A DNA stretch of 47,654 nucleotides, from the IMG/VR virus record IMGVR_UViG_3300020156_000009, positions 1-47,654 of that record; one strand, given 5' to 3'. Source of the DNA: a virus. A program made the translations under genes and the position numbers. The stretch's first letter is position 1. Each line of letters begins with the position of its first letter. Positions 29,617 to 35,413 of this stretch are shown here, piece after piece. The notes below the pieces were generated by a model, which was not told where the DNA came from, did no database searches, and saw nothing but the letters and a program-made list of their open reading frames with translations.

Positions 29617-30504
29617 ATGTCCTGTGTTCCCATCCTCGGGCGGCTGAAGACTGCCGCCATCTTCCCTCTCGACGACTGCATGCGTCCGGTCTACGGGACG
29701 GGCGTCGGCTATGTCGATGACTGCTTCGCGGCCTTCTCGACCAGCGACAACATGGACGATGGCGAGTCGTTCACCCGTCGCTGCGCCGACGGGACGATCC
29801 TCTACCAGGAGGAGGGCGAGCAGTCGCTGACCAGCGTCGAGGTGAACCTCGACCTCAACGCCGAGCCGGCGGAAGAGTGGATGGCGCAAGTCGGCCTGGT
29901 CACCCCCGTTCTCAACGGCACCGAGACGATCGGTTGGACGCGCTGCACGAAGTCGAGCGCGAACCTCCTCGTCGTCGTCTGGCAGGAAGTGCTGGGCGCG
30001 GACGCCTGCGAGGAAGGAAGCACGGCCGGCGCCTGGCGTCTGCACATGTTCCCGCTGCGGAAGGCTCGCCTGACGCTGGAGGGCGACATCGGCGCCGAGG
30101 ACGGCTACATTCGCATCACGGGCAACACCGCGCCCGAGGTGAACGTCGGTCGCGGCCCCATCCCGCTGCTGACCGGGACGCTCCCCGCAGACCCTGCGGT
30201 GTTCCCGTCCAACGACATGCTGGTATGCCATCACACGGCCCTCACGCACGGCGTTGCGGCACCGCCCGACGACTGCGGCGTGATCACTACGCAGGCACCG
30301 CTGGCGCAGGGTGCGACGGCAGGCGAGCCGGGAACGTTCACTCCGGCAGGCTTCCGCGCTCCGGCCTCGCTGACCGAGCTCCAGAATGCCACTCCCGCGA
30401 TCGTCGCATCGCCGACCACCGCATGGACCGCCACGCAGTACGTCGTGCTGGGTGACGCCTCGCAGGCGAGCTGGAACGGCACGGCCTGGGTGGCTTTCCC
30501 GTAG
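29617..30504 (+). CDS. Major tail protein
   Basis: 295 aa. An N-terminal tube domain has VEVNLDLNAEPAEEW and ends in the pattern WRLHMFPLRKARLTLEGD, then ITGNTAP, which fits the tail-tube proteins of siphoviruses. A C-terminal extension (about 240-295; TPAIVASPTTAWTATQYVVL) is like an added surface domain with a WNGTAW ending. Eight Cys are present. It sits before the head-tail connector genes, not after them as is more usual. Start with TAGGAGAA upstream. Confidence 0.7.
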   Translation: MSCVPILGRLKTAAIFPLDDCMRPVYGTGVGYVDDCFAAFSTSDNMDDGESFTRRCADGTILYQEEGEQSLTSVEVNLDLNAEPAEEWMAQVGLVTPVLNGTETIGWTRCTKSSANLLVVVWQEVLGADACEEGSTAGAWRLHMFPLRKARLTLEGDIGAEDGYIRITGNTAPEVNVGRGPIPLLTGTLPADPAVFPSNDMLVCHHTALTHGVAAPPDDCGVITTQAPLAQGATAGEPGTFTPAGFRAPASLTELQNATPAIVASPTTAWTATQYVVLGDASQASWNGTAWVAFP

Positions 30505-30595
30505 CCCCGACCGAAGGGGGTTTCGGCGCGGGGCCGTTCGGTCATGGAACCTTCGGACACGGCCCCGCCTGAACCCTCATCGGTCAGGCGGGGCT
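30504..30595 (+). terminator. Tandem hairpins after the major tail gene
   Basis: First hairpin: 30504-30515 with 30521-30534 (GCCCCG...CGGGGC, one bulge). Second: GGCCCCGCCTGA (30561-30572) with TCAGGCGGGGCT (30584-30595), 12 bp including one G-U, loop of 11. There is no U-run. Together they probably end or reduce transcription past the abundant major tail gene. Confidence 0.65.
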
Positions 30596-30624
30596 GATCC
30601 ATATCCCAGACAGGAGAACCTGCG

Positions 30625-31101
30625 ATGCCGTTCAACGACAACCTTCCCGCGGAGAACACGAACCCGTGGTACGCGCCGATCACGACGGCGTGGGCCAACC
30701 TGAAGACGTTCGTAAACAGCCTGGAGACCGCGCTCGGGCTGAAGGCCGACACCTCCGACCTCGGCAGCGCCGCCTTCACGAGCGCCTCCTCCTTCGTGCC
30801 TGTCACTCGCACGGTGGCAGGCAAGACGCTGAGCGCCGACGTCACTCTCGCGAAGGCCGACGTGGGCCTCGGCGACGTCGACAACACGAGCGATGCGAAC
30901 AAGCCCGTCTCCAGCTTCCAGCAGACCGCTCTCGACGGGAAGGTCCCGACGTCGCGCACGGTGGCGGGCTACGCGCTCACGGCTGACGTGCCGCGGGCAG
31001 GGCTGAACACCCGCGGCGTCGGTGAGGCGCTGTTCATTCCCACGGGCGCGACCGTGCCCGGCGATACGCCGGTGTACACGATCATCATCGAAGCGGTCTG
31101 A
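30625..31101 (+). CDS. Tail-fibre-like protein
   Basis: 158 aa, starting MPFNDNLPAE, with CAGGAGAA upstream. It contains the typical fibre repeat VGLGDVDNTSDANKPVS and two further RTVAG segments (RTVAGKTLSADVTLAK, then RTVAGYALTADV). The N-terminus (NPWYAPITTAWANLKTFV) should connect to the tail or head. Trimeric beta-structure is expected. Its place between the major tail and connector genes, and not near the tail tip, is odd; a head or collar fibre is also possible. Confidence 0.75.
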   Translation: MPFNDNLPAENTNPWYAPITTAWANLKTFVNSLETALGLKADTSDLGSAAFTSASSFVPVTRTVAGKTLSADVTLAKADVGLGDVDNTSDANKPVSSFQQTALDGKVPTSRTVAGYALTADVPRAGLNTRGVGEALFIPTGATVPGDTPVYTIIIEAV

Positions 31102-31104
31102 CGC

Positions 31105-32694
31105 ATGGCCGCGCCCACGCTTGTCACCCTGGCCAACGTGCCCGGCCAGGGTGATTCGTTCATCATCGATCCCGTCGCACTGGGACTCGGCCTGCAGAAC
31201 GGCGACGTGCTGTTCTTCGCTGCCCGCTCGCAGGGTACGGCCGCCGCGGACATCACGCCGCCGACCGGCTTCCAGCGCGCGGGCACCACGGGCGCGTTCT
31301 CTCTCGGCGACCGGATGCTCGGCATCTGGTACAAGCCGATCCCCACCGCCTCCTCGGAACCCGCCACCTACACCGTCACCGGCATTTCTGGCGGCGGCAA
31401 CTCGCGGATCATGGTCGAGGTGGGCGTGCTCCGTGGTGCGGACCTCGCCCACCTGAACGACGCGGGCGTGAAGTACATCGGCGTGACGACAGAGCCGATC
31501 CCTGGCGTCACGGCTACCGATGTTCCGTACACGGTGCTCGCCTTCTGGGGCGCAGAGTTCACCGCGGGCGTCTCGGTCGTCCCGTCGGCCACACCGTCCG
31601 GCTACACCGTGGAGCGCATCGCGCAGACCGCGGGCGGCACGACCCCGGCTGTCGTCGACAACTCGGTCACCACTGGCTCGCGCACGGGCGTCGTACTCGT
31701 CTCGAAGAAGGTCGAGTCAGGCTCCACGACCGTCCCCGACCTGCTCACCACCTGGGCGGGCACTCCGACGGCTATCCGCGGCGCCTCCTGGGTCGTCCGC
31801 GGCCTCACCGCGGCCCCGCCCATCGGCGTTCCCGTGAAGCTCGGCGACGGCACCGCAGCGCGCCTCTCATACCTGGATGGCGCCGGCGTCCGTCAAGCTC
31901 CCCTCCGGGCATCCATCTGGCTCCCCGGCTTCGCCGACGTCGCCGCGCTGCTCGCGAAGCCCGGCGCGACGATGGCGCACCGTGGCGGCTCGCTGAACTG
32001 GCCCGAGATGAGCCAGGCCGCCTATGATCGCTCGGTGTTCCGCGGGTACGGCATGCTCGAGTTCTCGTGCGGCTGGACGAGCGACCTCGTGCCCTTCGGC
32101 ATGGGCGACCAGTACCTCGACCGGTACGCCGGCGTCACCGGCAGCGTCGATTCGACGACGATGACGTGGGCGACGCTCGCCTCGACCTACCAGAACGTGC
32201 TGCGACCCCTGGCACCAGGGGTCTACCAGCCGTTCTACCGGCTCGACGACTTCCTCGACAAGTACACGCCGCACCACGTCGTATCCGTCGATCCGAAGTA
32301 CGGATGGGCGAACATTCCGAAGATCACCGCGATGCTCGACATCTGCGATGCACACGGCGGCCCCGACAAGATCGTGATCAAGTTCGACTCGCCCGTCACC
32401 GGCTTCGACCTGGTGAACGCGGCGAAGGCGCGCGGCTACACGACGATGAACTACTGGGGCACCGAGGGCGACAAGCTCACCACCGCCTACGGCACCGACA
32501 AGTGGGATTTGATCGGCGTCCGCTACGACGCCGATCAGACGACGGTCTACGACGTCGCGACCGCCATCGGCAAGCCGGTGTGGGCGGCGGTCATCCCTGA
32601 CCAGGCGGGCTACGCCACGGCGGCGGCGCGCGGTGCCGACCTGATGATGTGCTCCAATGTGGCGGGCATCTCCCCCGTCGGCGCCGTCGGCTGA
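31105..32694 (+). CDS. Virion protein with inactive-looking GDPD-like domain
   Basis: 529 aa. The first about 230 residues are two beta-sandwich-like units. Residues about 285-529 look like a glycerophosphodiester phosphodiesterase barrel: AHRGG (His292), GMLEFS (319-321) and VPFGMGD up to LDR. In active enzymes these read HRG, E-x-D and VxxHD. Here Asp becomes Ser321 and the second catalytic His becomes Gly334, so it probably binds glycerophosphate polymers (such as wall teichoic acids) without cutting. It is likely a receptor-binding protein, paired with the fibre-like gene 3 bp upstream. Confidence 0.7.
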   Translation: MAAPTLVTLANVPGQGDSFIIDPVALGLGLQNGDVLFFAARSQGTAAADITPPTGFQRAGTTGAFSLGDRMLGIWYKPIPTASSEPATYTVTGISGGGNSRIMVEVGVLRGADLAHLNDAGVKYIGVTTEPIPGVTATDVPYTVLAFWGAEFTAGVSVVPSATPSGYTVERIAQTAGGTTPAVVDNSVTTGSRTGVVLVSKKVESGSTTVPDLLTTWAGTPTAIRGASWVVRGLTAAPPIGVPVKLGDGTAARLSYLDGAGVRQAPLRASIWLPGFADVAALLAKPGATMAHRGGSLNWPEMSQAAYDRSVFRGYGMLEFSCGWTSDLVPFGMGDQYLDRYAGVTGSVDSTTMTWATLASTYQNVLRPLAPGVYQPFYRLDDFLDKYTPHHVVSVDPKYGWANIPKITAMLDICDAHGGPDKIVIKFDSPVTGFDLVNAAKARGYTTMNYWGTEGDKLTTAYGTDKWDLIGVRYDADQTTVYDVATAIGKPVWAAVIPDQAGYATAAARGADLMMCSNVAGISPVGAVG

Positions 32695-32728
32695 GCGGTA
32701 TCCTCGGAGAGACGAAGGGACGACGCTC

Positions 32729-33409
32729 ATGGCAATCTGCATCTGGCCGATCGACATCACCGAGTGCTGCGAGCAGGTGAACATCGACCCCGCCGACCCT
32801 CGTATCGCCGCGACGATCGCGCAGGCGTCGGAGATGATGACGCGCTGGTCGGGCTACGCCTACGGCGGATGCCGCACGGTGCGCCCACTGTCGCCGTGCG
32901 GCGAGTGTCGCTCGGGATGCTGCTCGAACGGCGACTGCATCGTTCTCCATGACGCCGCCGCGGTGACCGCCGTCCGCATGAGCGGCACCATCGTGCCGCC
33001 GGCGGACTACTACTACGACGCCGCGCGTGGCACGCTCTGCCATGTCACGCCCAGTCGGTGGCCGACCGCCGACCCCCGGCAGGAGGACGTCGGGACGTTG
33101 GAGGTCGATACGCTGATCGGCTCGCCGCCCGACGCCTGGGCGCTGAGCGTGGCGACGGCGCTCGCCTGCGAGATGCTGCGCTCGTGCATGGGCGATGACC
33201 AGTGCCGTCTTCCGGCGAACGCCACACAGGTCACGAACGCCGGGATCACGATCACGCTCAGCGACGACGAGATTCTGCACGCGCTCCCCGAGGTATCGCG
33301 CTGGGCGCTCACCATCAACCCGGCCCGCGCCACGATGCCAGGCCGCATCTTCTCACCCGAGGCGAACCGCGCTCGCGTCGTCGGCTCGGCGCGTCGGTGG
33401 CGAGCATGA
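32729..33409 (+). CDS. Head-to-tail connector, Cys-rich
   Basis: 226 aa, starting MAICIWPIDI, with AAGGGA upstream. The pattern of an N-terminal helix bundle (IAATIAQASEMMTRWSG) and VRPLSPCG matches actinophage head-tail adaptor proteins. Thirteen Cys, including ECRSGCCSNGDC, form a knot-like cluster. It is ATGA-coupled to the next connector. The role is to join portal and tail. Longer in-frame starts lack a ribosome site. Confidence 0.75.
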   Translation: MAICIWPIDITECCEQVNIDPADPRIAATIAQASEMMTRWSGYAYGGCRTVRPLSPCGECRSGCCSNGDCIVLHDAAAVTAVRMSGTIVPPADYYYDAARGTLCHVTPSRWPTADPRQEDVGTLEVDTLIGSPPDAWALSVATALACEMLRSCMGDDQCRLPANATQVTNAGITITLSDDEILHALPEVSRWALTINPARATMPGRIFSPEANRARVVGSARRWRA

Positions 33410-33933
33410 CCGCGCTCGGGATCGATGAGACGCTCCAGACGCTGCTCTCGTGCGTCTGCGCGAAGCTGACCGAACTCGGCGTGCCCGCCTGCTCCTGCTT
33501 CGCCACCGTCGGCAACCCCACCGAGTCGATCGGCCTCTGCTGCTCGTGCCCTTCGGGGACCGGCGAACTCCGCGCCTCGCTCACCCGCGTCTATCGCGGC
33601 GATCGCACGAACGGCGCCGACTCCTCGGTCGCCGCGAAGCCCTGCGCTCCGGTGAACTGGGTGGCCCAGTACTCTGTCGTGCTCAGTCGCTGCTTCCCCA
33701 AGCTGTCGACCAGCGGCAACCTGCCGACCGGCGAGAAGACGCAGGAGGCCGCCGCGGGCCTGCACGCCGACGTCGCGGCGATGATGCGCGCCATCCATTG
33801 CTGCGTGCTCGATGAGCCGGCCTACGTCGAGCAGGTGGCGATCGAGCAAGACCCGCAGGGCGGATGCTCGTACATCACGCTGAGCGTGCGCGCGCCCATC
33901 ACCATCAAGGGCGCGAGCAACCTGCACCCGTGA
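33406..33933 (+). CDS. Second head-tail connector, Cys-rich
   Basis: 175 aa, starting MTALGIDETL at 33406. Twelve Cys, with SCVCAKL, ACSCF, LCCSCP and HCC clusters. The C-terminal part is beta-rich (CSYITLSVRAPITI), as in tail-completion proteins. The first ORF-wide extension upstream overlaps the previous gene and is rejected. Likely a neck or tail terminator protein from position. Confidence 0.65.
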   Translation: MTALGIDETLQTLLSCVCAKLTELGVPACSCFATVGNPTESIGLCCSCPSGTGELRASLTRVYRGDRTNGADSSVAAKPCAPVNWVAQYSVVLSRCFPKLSTSGNLPTGEKTQEAAAGLHADVAAMMRAIHCCVLDEPAYVEQVAIEQDPQGGCSYITLSVRAPITIKGASNLHP

Positions 33934-33959
33934 CCGACGTCGCCTGATAGGCGTATGAT
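33931..33959 (+). promoter_or_regulatory. Promoter P8 with 13-bp operator (leaderless)
   Basis: Weak -35 TGACCG (33931-33936), 17-bp spacer with CGCCTGATAGGCG (33941-33953), -10 TATGAT (33954-33959), then 7 nt to the ATG at 33967. It overlaps the previous stop codon. Confidence 0.7.
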
Positions 33960-33966
33960 CTTGCTC

Positions 33967-34380
33967 ATGACCGACGCCACGAAGACCCCCGCCAAGCCCG
34001 CCGACCGCCAGCCGAAGAAGCCCAGCGCCGCCCAGCTCAAGAAGCAGCAGGAGGCGATGGCCAACTTCCTGGCCGCGGGTCTCGACTTCACGCCGTTCAC
34101 GATCGACGCGGGCGACGGCATCGAGTGGAAGTTCAAAGCCGACACGATGCCTTCTGACCTCGCTCGCCTGCGGAACGCGCTCGTGGCGATGGAGGATGCC
34201 GGGAGCGACGTCGACCTGCTGGCCGCCGCCTTCGACGCCGCCATCGAGGCGATCCACTCGCTGATGCTCGACAAGAAGCAGGTGCCCGAGTTCCCCCAGC
34301 CGACCTACGGAACTCAGGCCGTGATCTGGTTCCTGATGAACCTCATCTCAGGCAAGAACGGTTTTCCTACCGAAGCCTGA
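33967..34380 (+). CDS. Tail assembly chaperone, short form
   Basis: 137 aa. A Lys/Pro-rich N-terminus (TKTPAKPADRQPKKP) is followed by a helical domain that ends at the TGA at 34378. It is the unshifted product of the usual two-product chaperone pair that folds the tape measure protein. The start is 7 nt after the -10 TATGAT, a leaderless message. Confidence 0.85.
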   Translation: MTDATKTPAKPADRQPKKPSAAQLKKQQEAMANFLAAGLDFTPFTIDAGDGIEWKFKADTMPSDLARLRNALVAMEDAGSDVDLLAAAFDAAIEAIHSLMLDKKQVPEFPQPTYGTQAVIWFLMNLISGKNGFPTEA

Positions 34381-34628
34381 TCTCCCTCTGGGAATCGATC
34401 GTTGCCAACTGGGGCAATCACGTATCGAAGTGGAATCAGGCGGGCCTGCGGTGGCGAGAATGGACCGCAGGCGAACTCCTCTGGGTGGTGCACCGCGAGA
34501 GCATCGCCTACCTGGCAGAGCACAATCCCCGCGGCATGCGGCGCTATCTCACCGACATGTGCGACTTCGCGACGCTCATCGAGTGGGATAAGCGCCAGAT
34601 GCGAGACGGTGCATCTCGGAGCAGTTAG
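33967..34628 (+). CDS. Tail assembly chaperone, frameshifted long form
   Basis: Likely -1 frameshift on GGTTTTC (34360-34366), joining 33967-34365 to 34365-34628, about 220 aa. The -1 frame is open through YRSLISLWESIVANWG, WREWTAGELLWVVHRESI and RRYLTDMCDFATLIEW to the TAG at 34626. That sequence is the typical helical C-terminal extension of tail chaperones and has no start of its own with a ribosome site. Programmed frameshifting here is known across siphoviruses; the exact slip codon is inferred. Confidence 0.75.
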
Positions 34629-34631
34629 GCG

Positions 34632-34637
34632 TATCCT
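34632..34637 (+). promoter_or_regulatory. Leaderless promoter of the gene at 34645
   Basis: TATCCT exactly 7 nt before the ATG at 34645, without a ribosome binding site. The upstream region includes the chaperone stop codon. Confidence 0.5.
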
Positions 34638-34644
34638 GGGGCGC

Positions 34645-34887
34645 ATGGGCTACCGGATCATGAATGCAGAAGGCCGCCACCTCACGACGGTGGCCGTGGT
34701 GAATCGCGTCGTCGAGCACTATGTGCCCGAGGGCGGCTACATCGAGGAGGAGGGCACCGGAAAGGTGACCTTCCGACACGGCCCCGCGGTGCCCGCGCCC
34801 GCCGAGCCGGAGACCGTCGTCGATGCGCCGAAGGCCGCCGAGGCTCCGAAGGCGAAGACAGCACCGCGCAAGCGCAAGAAGAAGTAG
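34645..34887 (+). CDS. Small protein with basic tail
   Basis: 80 aa, starting MGYRIMNAEG. A small beta-rich N-terminal part (HLTTVAVVNRVVEHYV) is followed by a Pro/Ala/Glu-rich linker and a basic end (TAPRKRKKK). Located between the chaperones and the gp10-like protein. Function unknown; the tail suggests nucleic acid or membrane contact. Confidence 0.7.
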   Translation: MGYRIMNAEGRHLTTVAVVNRVVEHYVPEGGYIEEEGTGKVTFRHGPAVPAPAEPETVVDAPKAAEAPKAKTAPRKRKKK

Positions 34888-34890
34888 CCC

Positions 34891-35310
34891 GTGGCCAAGG
34901 GGAAATTCGTCGTCAAGATGTACCCCTCGGGGCGCGTCGCCGCGGTGATCCGTCCCCAGGTCGAGCGGCGCGGACTCCTGCCGCGCGTGCGCGCCGTCGA
35001 GAGTGCAGCGAGGACGCTCGCGCCGAAGCGCACGGGCAGACTGGCGCGTTCCATCCGCACCCGAGCGCGTGGCGCGGGCGGTCGGTTCACGACGCTGGGC
35101 GGGACGACGATCGCCAGCTACGAGATCGTGGTCGCCGTCCCCTATGCGGCCTACGTCTCGGGCGGCACGAAGCCGCACATCATCCGCGTGCGCAACGCCC
35201 GCGTGCTGACTGACGGCGTGCGCTTCTTCGGCACGAGCGTGCGCCATCCCGGCACCCGCCCCAACAACTACCTGGAACGCGCGCTCAGGGTTGGTTTCCT
35301 TCGCGGCTGA
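34891..35310 (+). CDS. HK97 gp10-like neck/tail-completion protein
   Basis: 139 aa from the GTG at 34891. The visible family pattern is RTLAPKRTGRLARSI, then VPYAAYVSGGTKPHII and PNNYLERALR at the end, typical of the gp10-like (head-tail joining or tail terminator) family. It is normally encoded next to the connector genes; here it is between the chaperones and the tape measure. Strongly basic. Confidence 0.75.
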   Translation: MAKGKFVVKMYPSGRVAAVIRPQVERRGLLPRVRAVESAARTLAPKRTGRLARSIRTRARGAGGRFTTLGGTTIASYEIVVAVPYAAYVSGGTKPHIIRVRNARVLTDGVRFFGTSVRHPGTRPNNYLERALRVGFLRG

Positions 35311-35323
35311 CCAGCCTCTGCGG

Positions 35324-35329
35324 TAGACT
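35324..35329 (+). promoter_or_regulatory. Possible -10 (TAGACT) before the tape-measure leader hairpin
   Basis: TAGACT 7 nt before the start of the hairpin region. No clear -35. If used, the mRNA would begin just before the AGCCCCGGTGAAC hairpin. Confidence 0.35.
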
Positions 35330-35336
35330 CCCCGTT

Positions 35337-35388
35337 AGCCCCGGTGAACCCGACGCGATACCTTCGAATCGCGCAGTTCACCGGGGCT
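35337..35388 (+). terminator. Hairpin upstream of the tape measure gene
   Basis: A 13-bp stem AGCCCCGGTGAAC (35337-35349) with GTTCACCGGGGCT (35376-35388) enclosing CGCGAT/ATCGCG. It is followed by TTCC and, 26 nt on, the GTG start. Its outer sequence is nearly identical to the hairpin before the capsid gene. Confidence 0.7.
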
Positions 35389-35413
35389 TTCCAATGGCTC
35401 AGGAGGTGACCAG

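Noticed and set aside
25848-29681. A 1277-codon open frame on the minus strand
   Set aside because: It is antisense to the protease, capsid and major tail genes, which have clear signatures. Long antisense frames are normal in high-GC DNA with strong third-position bias.
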